Shown: positions 1-11,010 of the stretch, piece by piece
Layout: each line of letters begins with the position of its first letter
Position numbering within the stretch: the first letter of the stretch is position 1
From: Liolophura sinensis
Taxonomy: Eukaryota; Mollusca; Polyplacophora; Chitonida; Chitonidae
Length of the DNA stretch: 64,000 nucleotides
Reading direction: 5' to 3'
Assembly: GCF_032854445.1 (NCBI RefSeq)
Contig: NC_088304.1
Location: forward strand, 7,949,704 to 8,013,703
Made by a program: the position numbers and the translations under genes
Notes under the pieces: generated by a model
Seen by the model: only the letters and a program-made list of their open reading frames with translations
The model's database searches: none
Told to the model about the DNA's origin: nothing

Positions 1-2432
1 TTAATCAACGATTGCTTGCACTACTTAATACAGTCCAACCTGAAAATATGAGTTGTGTCATTATGAGCGACTTTAATACTTACCTCCTGAAAGTTGAACA
101 ACACGTTCCATCGAATGATTTCCTAAATACTATGACTTTTAATTATTTTTTTCCACAAATAACGAAACCAACTCGGGTGCAGGCTCGCTCAGCCAAATTA
201 ATAGATAATATTTTTGTACACTTCCATGATGACACACTCTTATCCGGCATTTTATTGACAGACTTTACTGATCACTTCCCAATTTTTCAAGTCTTGAAGT
301 CTGACATAAAGCAAAATCCTATTCCAAAACCCATCAAATATCGCCAGATCATTTCTGAAAATAAAGACTTATTCATCCGGCGCATTTCTGAAACAGATTG
401 GAGTTTTGCGTATTCCGAGGAAGGTGTCAATGAATCACCGTCTTATTTCATGGATATATTTAACCATATCTATGATGAATGTTTCCCTGAAGTTACGCTA
501 AAATGTCCTAAGCAAAAGATAATAAAACCATGGACAACATATGCTATCTTAACTTCTATATATGAAAAAAACTGTTTATATTGGGTACAGCTTAAAACGC
601 AAGATAAGAATGATTGAATTGTATATAGGGCTTATAGAAACCGCCTCAATACCTCAATTCGAATTTGTAGGAAAATATTTTGAAGAGAAATTTATTAAGT
701 TTAATCATGACATCAAGAATACATGGAAAGTCCTAAATCAGCTAATGAATTGTCGGCCTACAAAAGCTTTGCCCTCTTCCTTTAACATTAATAACACTGC
801 CACCTCGGATAGTCAGAAAATTTCTGATAATTTTAATAAATACTTTAGCAGTATTGCACTGAAGAATGATGAAACAGTACCAACTAGCAGCAAAAAATAC
901 ACTGGCTACCTGGGTGATGCTACCCCAAGTGATTTTTATTTCGATACTGTAAACCCACTTGATGAACAAACAGTTATAACGGATCTTAAATCCGCAGACC
1001 CGGGATTAGATGATACACGGATGTCCCTTGTTAAATTAGTTTCGAAACAACTATCTTACCCTCTCGCTCATATTATGAACTTTATTTAGGAAAATTACCA
1101 GACACCTTAAAATCCGCTAAGGTAACTCCTGTGTATAAGTCAAATGATTCACACAACTTAGAAAATTATCGTCCCATTTCAATTCTTCCTTGCATCAGCA
1201 AAATTCTAGAGGAACTCTCTGCCAATTAAACAATTGGTTTAACATTTACCTCTGTGGCCGTTCCCAGAAAGTAACATATAATGGTACACTGTCTGAAATA
1301 GAACCTATCTTGTTTGGAGTACCACAAGGTTCGATGTTAAGACCGTCTCTATTTTTATTATATACTAATGACACAGCTAATGCATCTAATCTGTTAGATC
1401 TTACCGGTATCTTATTTGCTGATGATACTAGCGCCACTTATTCTTAAACCGAAGCAAACGCTACGGTAGACATTATGTCTCTTGAGATGGATAAGATATA
1501 CACGTGGTTATGTAGTAACCGTCTTTTACTCAATCTGAGTAAAACTAAATGTATGCTTATTAAGCCTCAATCTAGACGGATTACACATACCTTACCCTCA
1601 TTATTAATTTCGAACATTGCTATAGAACGCGTGTCTAATTTCTCGGTATAATCTTTAACGAAAAGTTAAATTGGAAAAACCATATTCAATACATATGTGG
1701 GAAAATTTCCAGAAATATTGGTATCATCAACTACATTAAATTCTCTATCAATAAAATGAGTCTGTTTAATGTGTACTATTCCTTGATTTATCCATCCTTT
1801 ACTTATGGCAATATTCTTTGGGGAAATACTTTTCCATCTCATCTTAATCCTTTGGCAATTCTTCTAAAAAAGAGCACTACCTCTTTCCCATACATTGGAA
1901 CATACCGCGCCTCTCTTTGGCGAGCTTAAGTTTGTTCACACCTATACATACCACTATGAAAACATTCCTAAAAGTTTCTTCGGTTATTTTCTGAGGCAAT
2001 CAGAAGTTCACCAATACAATACACGTGGTCAGCAACTAAACTTATATAAGCCTATATTTTGGTCCACATGTTCTTATTACTCACTTAAAATAACTGGACC
2101 ACGCGAATGGAATAAGTTGCCTCTATTACTCAAAACAACAGAATCCCCAAAGTTATTCAAATCTCGTCTAAACTCATATTTAGTATAGGTATTATTCCTA
2201 CGGTTATTCTCCGTCAGGTCGTCTCGGGGTTACACATATACACATTGGTTTATCATTATTTACTTATCCATGTATTTTATTCTCCTGTATATGGTATTAT
2301 CATGGTTTTAGTTTTTGTATTTGTATATAGGGATAAACCAGGCTCAACTGAGCCTTATTCCCGCCGACAATTTATACTGTATATGACTATGTTTCCTGCG
2401 TGTGTTGGTGAATAAATATTGAATTGAATTAA
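1..2432 (+). mobile_element. Non-LTR retrotransposon, 5'-truncated and decayed
   Basis: The window opens inside the endonuclease region of a LINE and runs through reverse transcriptase to a 3' end at about 2432, where the sequence reads 'aataaatattgaattgaatt' followed by A-rich sequence. Coding remnants lie in order in different frames, so the copy is dead. The short GAATT-type 3' tail and the C-terminal segment with 'GPREWNKLP' fit Jockey/CR1-like elements; the clade call is inference. The 5' end lies outside the window. No target-site duplication could be checked. Confidence 0.85.
12..2188 (+). pseudogene. LINE ORF2 remnant: AP endonuclease end, reverse transcriptase, C-terminal region
   Basis: Positions 12-617 read as the C-terminal half of an apurinic-type endonuclease: a 'SDFNTYLLK' stretch, then 'LIDNIFVH', then 'TDFTDHFPIF', matching the usual (S/T)DH(F/Y)P(I/V) end of the domain. 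A TGA at 615-617 interrupts the frame, and similarity continues in the linker at 562-1089. Reverse transcriptase motifs follow: 'NLENYRPISILP' near 1160, 'GVPQGSMLRPSLFLLY' near 1318-1365, and the catalytic FADD box at 1415-1426. The segment between 'ISKILEE' and 'LNNWFNIYL' near 1210-1225 has lost the core fingers/palm part. Positions 1739-1894 and 1895-2188 carry the post-RT region. At least three frame changes plus stops and an internal deletion show it is not functional. Confidence 0.85.
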
Positions 2433-2950
2433 AACGATACCAGATATAGCACGTGGCAATTCTCTGTTGTAACCTCCGATAGAGTTCTACCAACAATCGC
2501 TGACAGTGCGCTGGTCAACAACAACAGCAAAACACACAAGAATGAGTGAAATTTGTCGAAGGGCAAACCGCAAAACGCCCGATAACAACTGTGATGGACA
2601 GGGCAGACCGTGTACCTGGGCTCCTCGGCTCCTAGCGAATAGTCTATTGACGTGATGTTGTTCGTGTAGGTATACATCACACTGTATATGATGACGGACG
2701 GCTAGAAGACAAGTGGAAACCGACAGATTTGAACATTGTACCAACGTAATTTTCCTCCTGGGAACCATTCGGGACTTTGTCAGAGATTGTCCCGTGTTTT
2801 CGCGAATCGTATGAGATGTTATTTGAATTAGAATTCGACATCGACTCATCACTGACCTGCCGACGACGTTTTTACACAAAAATGTATTCCATGAATCGGA
2901 GGAGTTTTGTTAGCGCTTCCGATTTTAATCGTTGGCTGTATAGCCCGGTT
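2433..2950. other. Intergenic, no gene recognised
   Basis: Short open frames occur on both strands (for example 2487-2879 minus and 2777-3010 plus), but none carries a recognisable motif. They overlap each other, as expected for GC-balanced non-coding DNA. Confidence 0.4.
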
Positions 2951-2952
2951 TC

Positions 2953-3187
2953 ATGTATGTCTCGTGACATTCGCGGTCAATCACGTGATTTTAAGGTACG
3001 TGGACGATAGAACCCACCCCAACGAAGACGGCATACACGCTGGCGACATACAAGACGAAATGGTTGAGATCTTCCTTGAAGAAGACCTCTACCGTGGCGC
3101 CATAGAACAGTTTCACCACGGCAACCACTGAATGAGTCAATGGTCTGTCAAAATCACGTGACTGACAGCGAATCTCGCGAGACACTC
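2953..3187. repeat. Imperfect inverted repeat, about 235 bp (MITE-like)
   Basis: The left arm at 2955-2993 (TGTCTCGTGACATTCGCGG then TCAATCACGTGATTTTAA) is matched in reverse complement by the right arm at 3148-3187, with about six mismatches over 36 bases. The two strands therefore both read MSR(D/E)IR(G/C)QSRDF. The loop is about 155 bp and contains a short open stretch ending at 3131. It could be a miniature inverted-repeat element or a locally inverted duplication. No clear target duplication is visible. Confidence 0.5.
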
Positions 3188-3384
3188 ATCAAGCTAGACG
3201 ATACAACCAACGACTCAAATCAGATACCACTGAGCCTTGTTTTGTACCTCGTCAAATCACTGATTCGCATTCTCGGATACGAAACGGCGGTTCAGCGGTA
3301 TCGGGTTACACAACAAACACCCGCTAGGGCGGTATTAAACCCATAATCATATTACTCAGGGAGGAAAACGTACCGGCTACACAT

Positions 3385-3605
3385 TTCCGCTGTATTTCCG
3401 CAACTGTTTTTCAGCACTTTTCCCCTGCTTTTTTTTCTAGGCTTTTCCGCCGCTGTTCTTTTCTACACTTTTCCCCAACTGTTTTTCTACACTATTTCGC
3501 TACCATTTTTCTACATGTAACTGTTTTTTTTTTTTTTTTTTTACACTTTTCTAGCGCTGTTTTCCGGTACCTTTCCCATGTTGTTTTTCTACACTTTTAA
3601 GCAGC
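3385..3605. repeat. Degenerate T/C-rich tandem repeat
   Basis: About nine loose copies of a 20-25 bp unit around 'ctgtttttctacacttttcc', including an uninterrupted run of about 20 T near 3523-3542. Low complexity, no coding potential. Confidence 0.6.
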
Positions 3606-4645
3606 TCTTCTTTCTAGACCATGACAACTGTAACAAATCTGACCTCACAATTTCTAGACCTCTGCTTGGCGCATTCCGGTACGACGATAATGTCGGATGA
3701 TCAACAACTTTGCTACAACATCCAGAGCAGATAGAACTCGAGTTCTCCCAGGCGTAAACATGTGGAGCAAAGAGTTAATTAAAAACATGTGCATAATAAA
3801 AATAACTGGGGTATGACTGTGAGGAGGATGAAATGCACATGTGCCTAAACAACATTCTTGTTTGTTTGCTCGTCACCATTACTATAAAAACTTTCGTATT
3901 ACAGAAACTGGAAATAAACTCAAGTATACTATACCACCAGCTGATACAGTCAGAGGAACAACTGTGTAGATACGGAGTTAGCAGAATAGAAACACCTTTA
4001 TACCTGCCGTATAATTCACGCGTACACTGTTTCGCTATCTAATATAGGTTAAATGTAATTAAATGTAATTGTTTAAAATGTAATTATCAGCATCAAAATG
4101 TAGTCAGATAGAAGGTGGGATAAGTGTAGAAGATTTAGTTATTCGGCAACAAGAAGGCATATTCGATACATGTAAATGTTATATCCCTCAGCAAGAGTTT
4201 GACGTGATCGCAGTACTCAAGTTCAAGTTTGCAAGTTAAATCCTTACAGGCAATTGCCGACCACACATCTTCCCAGAACTCTGCATGTGATGAACCTACG
4301 AAAAACTCCAGTAAAGAAAGCGATTGCTATTTGAAACACAATCACTGCTAATGATGTGAAAGGTGATATCTGGGATTAAGATAGGCGTCTGTCTTAATCC
4401 CCGACGATATTTAGGTAGTTGTTAGCTCTGGTACGGATTGAGGTCGGAAAAATAATAGATTTCTTCAAGTGGAGCCATTAATACAATTCTCGATGGAGGG
4501 TAATTGATGGAGGGTAATTGATACAGGCTAATTGGAATACAATTTCTGGTTTATACTGTGTATTAGTTTTTAGAGCCAAAATGGTAAAAGTCCATGTTTG
4601 ATGGCAAAGATAACAGTGGTATTTAAATAGGTATATCCATGTTTT
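3606..4645. other. Intergenic, nothing recognised
   Basis: AT-rich DNA with a short direct echo of 'aatgtaatt' near 4050-4085. A 69-codon open frame at 3833-4042 has a hydrophobic start but no family resemblance, and I do not call it a gene. Confidence 0.4.
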
Positions 4646-4649
4646 TGAA

Positions 4650-4849
4650 TGTATGTTTGCCTGGGGTTTAACGCCGTGCTTCACAATTTTCCAGTCATAT
4701 GGCGACGAGGGGTCATTAGGTGTGTGTACATATATTCTTTCTTCTTGTGGCGGAGCGAGTCCATGCCGCCAAAGTGTTGCTGCCACTGAAGTATCATGCA
4801 GAAGACACCAGACATAACACTTGTACCCAGTCACATTATACTGACACCT
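4650..4849 (-). mobile_element. SINE family B copy (minus strand)
   Basis: Read on the minus strand, it has the same modules as the complete copy at 15161-15498: a tail-proximal 'ttaaaccccaggcaaaca', a central 'tggctggaaaat' equivalent, and 'ctggtgtcttctgcatgata'. It directly abuts the SINE A copy that starts at 4850. Confidence 0.6.
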
Positions 4850-5115
4850 GGGGCCTCCATGGCTCAGTTGGTTAGCGCGCTAGAGTAGCGTAATGACCCA
4901 AAAGCCTCTCACCAATGCGGTCGCTGTGAGTTCAAGTCCAGCTCATGCTGGCTTCCTCTCCGGACAGTAAGTGGGACGGTCTGCAATCAACCTGCGGATG
5001 GTCGTGGGTATTCGCCGGGCTCTACCCGGCTTCCTCCCACCATAATGCTGGCCGCCGTCGTATAAGTGAAATATTCTTGGTTACGGCGTAAAACACACAT
5101 CAAATAAATAAATAT
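4850..5115 (+). mobile_element. SINE family A copy, full length
   Basis: tRNA-derived SINE. The head has an A-box-like segment (TGGCTCAGTTGGTTAGCGCG, 4859-4878) and a B-box-like segment (GAGTTCAAGTCC, 4927-4938). A conserved body follows, and the 3' tail ends in CAAATAAATAAATA. Near-identical elements recur through the window on both strands, which establishes the family. It is RNA polymerase III type; any mobility depends on LINE machinery supplied elsewhere. Confidence 0.85.
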
Positions 5116-5615
5116 ACCGACACCGCGCCTACCTGTCCTGCTTCCTTGCTCTAATCTGTCAGTGCTAAGCGCGAAGGGAGGCATCGGCAAGTACCATTTT
5201 TGCAGGATTTGGTATGACCAGACCCGTATTTGATCCGAGGTGTCCCGACTTCATATATACATGTTTTTGACAAAACAACTTCTAGTCAAAGATTTTAGTT
5301 CGGAATGTGTAATATTTTATATTGTTAACTGCCATATATTGCCGAGGATGTAACAAAGATCGATCTATGCTTCTTCGTTGCTTTTTGGATCCATAGCTTT
5401 ACAAGGGTGACCAAGCCCTCTGGTCGTCCCGCCTAGACAAGAGGGATAATTTCAATTAGGAATCGTAAATTAAAGCGTATACACATTTGCCTTCTTTCTT
5501 AAACCATACAGTGCGTATAATATTCTTGCTGGCAAATATGGACACGGCCTTTACGATTTATGGTGACCAGTGTCATAGTTGTGCCTAATTCAATCTAACC
5601 CGGGGCTACAGGCTG
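5116..5615. other. Intergenic, nothing recognised
   Basis: No open frame of note and no repeat shared with the rest of the window. Confidence 0.4.
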
Positions 5616-5769
5616 TATAAGCATCCATATCAGTATATCAAAATGGTGTCCTTTTGATGGTGTTTAAAGTTCATCAACATGGTGCCAACACGTTATAAGC
5701 ATCCATATCGATATATCAAAATGGTATACTTTTGATGGTGTTTAAAGTTCATCACTATGGTGCCAACAT
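5616..5769. repeat. Two-copy tandem duplication, about 77 bp
   Basis: The unit starting 'tataagcatccatatc' at 5616 is repeated from 5693. Both copies contain 'ttttgatggtgtttaaagtt' followed by 'catcamyatggtgccaaca'. Only a few substitutions separate the copies. Confidence 0.85.
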
Positions 5770-6965
5770 CCACAGTTGAAACCAAAAGGTGACTCAGATG
5801 TTTATAGTTGTATTCGACCTGGAAATTATCCACAGAGTACGAGTTTGAAATTTAAACTGAAGTTCATGTTTCGAGTAACGTCTGTATTCCATGCATCAAT
5901 GAATACCGATGACTCCTTTTCTTTTGTGTTAGCGGCTTTTTTAAAAACTATATATGTATACTAAGTGTATGTCTTATATATTCCTGTGGGATCTGGTGTT
6001 TTACTCTGTTTTGTAAATGTACCTGCAGATTATGAACGCCTTATCATACATGGACTATACCAATGTTGGACTTGACGCTTAGATTACACAAAATTAAAAG
6101 TTGAACAGTAGATTTAAATAATGAAAGCGTGTCCTTATTAAATATTAAAAAGAGTATAGAATATGGCTTAAGCACGACGTGGCTACGTAAGACATTACGT
6201 GCACGTTTTAATACCATGGGATAATTACTCCAACGATTCGATTACCTTGGCCTTTATACCTTTGGAGGTAGGGTTTGCTCGGCAATATTGAACTTATCAC
6301 ACAACATGGCTCTTAATTAGATCGTGTTTGACAAAAGGTAAGCACAAAAGCCTGTGACGTTGAGCGCTGTGATTACAGTTCACCTACCTGGTGCTATACA
6401 CGAGATCCAGGCAGTGCTATGGCGCCACAACTACATACCGATATCCGGTGCCAGGTGCTTTAAAGGTCATGCTAATCCAAGACGGTGATATATTATACAG
6501 ACGTTTTAAAGCAGAACACTAAATAAACTTAGTAGTGTGGATTTCGATCTCGCCTTGGGCAGCTGGACACCTCTTCAGGTGTGAAAATTAAGAAACAATA
6601 ATCGGATATCTTGAGAGTTGTCTTTAGATCCCTTGGCACGTGGTGTCACCTGAATCCACGTGGAAGAGCGTGGAAGCACGCCCAAGTAATGGACATGGGC
6701 GATGTCACACTGGTGCTGTCTAGGTAATGTACCCTTGATTTTGTATTATGTATTGATGAGACTCTCAGTGGAGTGTCCTGGTGCGTTATTTGTGGGTGCA
6801 TGCATACGGTTTTTATACACACGCCACACACAGCGCTCTGAGAAAACGTAGGACACAGCGTACACATGACTGACATGTGTATTATGATTATTAGTAAACA
6901 CTGTCAGCGGAACACGATTGAATCATATGCGCGAAAGATGTTTTCAAAGACGTCAGCGGAATGTC
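5770..6965. other. Intergenic, nothing recognised
   Basis: Small open frames (5776-5964 plus, 6646-6876 minus) lack motifs and partner exons. No structured repeat was seen. Confidence 0.4.
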
Positions 6966-6969
6966 CCCG

Positions 6970-7300
6970 TTCTGGAGGTTAGGCCATGTCTATGTCCAGG
7001 ATATCCGCCCGTTTTGGATGCTCGCCTGTTCTGGATGTCCTCCCGTTCTGGATGTCCGCCTGTTCTGAATGTGTGCCCGTTCTGGATGTCCGCTGTTTGG
7101 GATGCCCGTCCGATCTGGGTGATTGCCCGTTCTGGATGTTCGCCCGCTCTGGATGTTCGCCCGTTCTCGATATCCGCCCCGCTCTGGAAGCTAGCCCGTT
7201 CTGGATGATAGCGCGTTCTGAATGTTCACCCGTTCTGGATGTCTTGCCGTTCTGGATGTCCGTCCGTTCTGGATGCCCGCCTGTTCTGGATATTCGAGCG
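6970..7300. repeat. Minisatellite, 18-24 bp unit
   Basis: About 15 variable copies of a unit around 'ccgttctggatgtccgcc'. Because most units are 18, 21 or 24 bp, two plus-strand frames stay open and read cysteine/tryptophan-rich strings (CPVLD, PFWMS). I read this as a by-product of unit length rather than a gene. Confidence 0.8.
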
Positions 7301-7777
7301 TTACAGTTGTATATTAAACCAGCGGCATTTCAGTTCCACCCTCACTCAGTTATGGATTTTATCATGTCACAGGCGCGATATCAACAACTATTTTGTTGTC
7401 TTTTGATTATACATAAGTTGTTCTCTGGCTTGGAAAAGAAAAAAAAACACAATGCAGTAGCTGCATGTAAATATAAGAAAACCTATATAGATAGCCATGA
7501 ATACAGATTCTTTCTTAAAGAAACGATTAAAAGGTCGTGTGCAAACGAGGGTTTTCATAGAATTATAGTAAAGCACTTTTAAATCACTTTTAATATATAT
7601 ACACGCCCCTTGCCACGTCCTGTTGTTTCAATTCTACGGCACGCATACACCCACAGATTGATGACGTGTATTTAACTTCAAGCGAGCTATGACAACCTAG
7701 TGGTAAACCGTCGAACCGACGGCTTGAGTCAGACGCTGTAACGAGGTATAAAACCGACGGCTTGAGTCATACCATAC
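7301..7777. other. Intergenic, nothing recognised
   Basis: AT-rich stretch with a small echo of 'accgacggcttgagtca' at about 7715 and 7752. No gene is supported. Confidence 0.4.
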
Positions 7778-7968
7778 GGGTGTAAAGAGACCAGACACGT
7801 AGAATGTTTCTGTGTACATTTCAGACAAACCCCTGTATATCATACATGTGTAGAGAGACCAGACACATAGAATATTTCTGATTCTGTGTAAATTGGCAAA
7901 AAATTCCAGTATATCCTATATTTGTAGAAATGGTTGTCATGTAGAATACTTCTAATTCTGTGTAGCCT
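7778..7968. repeat. Diverged tandem repeat, about 65-70 bp unit
   Basis: Three diverged copies share 'gagaccagacacrtagaat' or its remnant, then 'ttctgattctgtgta' and 'cctgtatatcatac'. Copy boundaries are approximate. Confidence 0.5.
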
Positions 7969-8660
7969 ACAGTTTACACGTGTGACATGCATGTCGGAAC
8001 ATGGAGTCATTAACATGTAAATTGTGATGCGATGAAGCGTGTCACGTGGCGAGGTAATGACACGTGACCACGTGGACAAGGCTATTAGGTTTTAGATGAT
8101 TATATGCTGCTCGTTGTTGTTGCTACAGACTACTTCCAGCCTTACAATACATTCCACAAGGTCGTCATTGAGCTTATTTCTGGTTCAATACCGTCTAGGA
8201 TACTACTGCCTATGCACACAAACTGACCCATTTATCGAGGTGAAGCCCTGTATCACATAAGTCATTTTAACAAAAGTACAACTGTAATGATATAAAAACA
8301 TCAGGGTCATCTGTTTGTACATGCCAATCAAATGACAAAAATACCCAATGAGGTCGCCGGCTCAAATTTAGCTCTCGCTCGTTGGGCTGCGGTTGAATGT
8401 CAGGAGGTGTGTCAGACATCAGCTGAAGGGCGGCTCATTGCTCCAACCAACCTGATTTCCGCCGTGTACGTAACAACAGCCCGAGTTCAATTCCAGGTAA
8501 CCATGTAAAATAAACAAAATAATAAGTGCAAAAACCTAAAAGACCCAAAGTATCTGAACGTTGCTGCCATATATCAACTGTACATTGGTATTCTAGTGCG
8601 TAGCAACTGGGGACCCATTTTCACAGACATATGCATCTGTTTTGGTTTGTATACGATGTT
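7969..8660. other. Intergenic, nothing recognised
   Basis: No convincing open frame. The 8340-8510 part contains 'gttgggctgcggttgaatg' and 'cccgagttcaattccaggt', which may be a worn tRNA-like SINE head; too weak to call. Confidence 0.3.
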
Positions 8661-8664
8661 CACG

Positions 8665-9815
8665 GCACATGCCGTGACCGAGTGATGAACTAGTCTTTCA
8701 GTCACTAGAACACACTTGTCGTCGCAGAGTGATGAACTTGTTCTTTAGTCATCAGAACACACTTGTCGTGACCGAGAGATGAACTTGTTTTCAGTCACTA
8801 GAACACACGTGTTGTGGCCGTGTGATGAACTTGTTTTCAGTCACTAGAACACACGTGTCGTGGCCGAGTGATGAACTTGTCTTCAGTCCCTAGAACACAC
8901 TTGTCGGGACCGAGTGATAATCTTGTCTTTCAGTCCCTAGGACGCACGTGTCGTGGCCGAGTGATGAACTTGTTTTCAGTCATTAGAATACACGTGTTGT
9001 GGCCGAGTGATGAACTTGTTTTTCAGTCGTCAGAACACACGTGTCGTGATCGTGTGATGAACTTGTCCTCAGTCACTAGAACACACGTGTCGTGACCGAG
9101 TGATGAACTGATCTTTCAGTCGTAGAACACACGCATCGTGGCCGAGTGATGAACTTGTCCTCAGTTACTAGAACACACGATGGGCAGTGTCAGTGGACGG
9201 TTATCTTGTGGAATTCTCAGCTAGAATCCTCAGTCTTTCAGTCACTAGCCGAGAGATGAACTTATCTTTCAGTCACTAGAACACACGTGTCATGGCCGAG
9301 TGATGAACTGGAACACACGTGTCGTGGCCGAGTGATGAACTGCTCTGGCAGTCATTTGGGCACACGTGTCGTGGCTGAGTGATGAACTGGTCTTTCAGTC
9401 GTAGAACACACGTGTCGTGGCCGAGTGATAAACTGGTCTGGCAGTCACTAGAACACACGTGTCGTGGCCGAGTGATGAACTGGTCTGGCAGTCACTTGGG
9501 CACACGTGTCGTGGCCGAGAGATGAACTTATCTTTCAGTCACTAGAACACACGTGTCATGGCCGAGTGATGAACTGGTCTGGCAGTCACTTGGGCACACG
9601 TGTCGTGGCTGAGTGATGAACTGGTCTTTCAGTCGTAGAACACACGTGTCGTGGCCGAGTGATAAACTGGTCTGGCAGTCACTAGAACACACGTGTCGTG
9701 ACCGAGTGATAAACTGGTCTTTCAGTCGTAGAACACACGTGTCGTGGCCGACTGATGAACTTGTCCTCAGTCACTAGAACACACGATGGGCAGTGTCAGT
9801 GGACAGTGATCTTGT
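8665..9815. repeat. Minisatellite, 46-60 bp units, CACGTG-rich
   Basis: About 22 copies of a unit around 'gaacacacgtgtcgtggccg' then 'agtgatgaactggtct' and 'ttcagtcacta'. Unit length varies because two spacer types alternate ('tctttcagtcgta' and 'tctggcagtcactt'). A block including 'cagtgtcagtggac' occurs at both about 9185 and 9790, so larger segments were copied too. Nearly every unit carries the palindrome ACACGTGT, with a CACGTG core. Confidence 0.9.
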
Positions 9816-10363
9816 GGAATCCTCAGCTATCACTGTTTGTGAGACAATGCGCCTGCCCACTGGCGACACTCATGTGATCGTTTGTGCAGTGTAACGTGCG
9901 TTGACCACTTGTGCTGCACCTAAACAAAGTGCGCCTAACCGTAAGCCACAGGGTGGAAAGGCTTGTCAGTAATTTGTCAAAGATTGGTGGTTGTATTTAC
10001 CCTCATGCCCTCATGCTTCCCCTCATTCATGAAACTGAAAAATTCACAACAGAATAACATCTGGACAATTGGACACATTCACGTAGAATGTTGAACTTTC
10101 AACGCCTATACATAAAGGAGAATTACAAGTGTCAATCCAAGGCGCTCGCCTAGCAAGTTCACTGGTGTCCAAAAGTGCGTGTTGTCTGTATGGATTGAGT
10201 AATCATCAACACAGTTCTCATGGGATACTCACTTGGTTTCCTCCACCTATTCTGGTTTCCTCTACTCAAATTGGTTTCCTTTACCCATTCGGAATTCCTC
10301 CACTCATAAACCTGACAGGCGTCATATGAGTGACAACTTCTTATTAACATGTACGGTATTAAA
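9816..10363. other. Intergenic; possible worn repeat near 9960-10045
   Basis: The 'ttgtcagtaatttgtcaaag' stretch near 9963 resembles 'tgttagtaatttggcaaagg' near 35523 and 'ttgttagtaacttgccatag' near 55863, so a third dispersed repeat family is likely. No coding sequence is supported. Confidence 0.35.
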
Positions 10364-10386
10364 AATCAATCAATCAATCAATCATT
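10364..10386. repeat. (AATC)n microsatellite
   Basis: Five to six tandem AATC/ATCA units following an A run. Confidence 0.85.
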
Positions 10387-10894
10387 CAGTCAAAATGTGA
10401 TGTTCAAAAGAGGATTTCTTGAGAGCAAATGATAGGAAAACAGACAGAAAAGGGCATTAAGCCCAAAGAACACCTAATATGAAGGTATTTACAATCATCT
10501 TGCTTTTCGAAACGCATAACTAAGCTACAACGACATTGCAGAATACACGCGATGGACGGACTATCTTTAAATTTAAAATTCTGGGGCGTATGACGCGATT
10601 CAAAGAACTTCTTATAACGGAAAATAAAGTGCTCTTGTAAAACGTTAGACTCGCCATAATTAGTATTAAACAGTAAATTTGAAGCTTTTCACCTTAGTGG
10701 TTAGACCGGTGGCTGATAGGTTGGAGTGTCCGCCTCGTAAACACATCGGACCACCTCAAAAAAATTTCTAAAAACGGAAGCCTGGGATTTCCTACAATCG
10801 TGAGCCTCAGAAAGTCCATGTGTCTTCACACCCAGCATATACCCCACTATTTGTCGATGATCAGTGGATGTATTTACCCCGGGCCTTCATGCTT
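10387..10894. other. Intergenic; possible tRNA-like repeat head near 10690-10750
   Basis: The segment 'ccttagtggttagaccggtg' followed by 'gtgtccgcctcgtaa' resembles the 5' half of a tRNA-derived SINE. No B box or second copy could be established. Confidence 0.3.
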
Positions 10895-11010
10895 TTAGTA
10901 TATAGTCTGAGTGGGTGTCATGACTGGTGTCCCTGGCATGGTGTTCCAGTGAAGAAGCTTTGTAAATATGTCGACAGTGGGGCCGGGCTGTAGTAAAGAG
11001 ACAGGCACGT
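10895..11010 (+). mobile_element. SINE family B fragment
   Basis: 'gagtgggtgtcatgactggt' followed by 'gtccctggcatggtgttcca' matches the central part of the complete family B copy at 15161-15498. Head and tail are not recognisable. Confidence 0.5.

Noticed and set aside
4850-4940. Functional tRNA gene
   Set aside because: A- and B-box-like segments are present, but the sequence cannot form a proper cloverleaf and is followed by a SINE body; the same applies to the other tRNA-like heads.
6986-7582. 198-codon plus-strand ORF rich in Cys/Trp/Pro
   Set aside because: The first two thirds are minisatellite and the remainder has no motif; no signal peptide pattern or splice partners.
8665-9815. 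CRISPR array
   Set aside because: Eukaryotic context, and the spacers are themselves repeats; a minisatellite.
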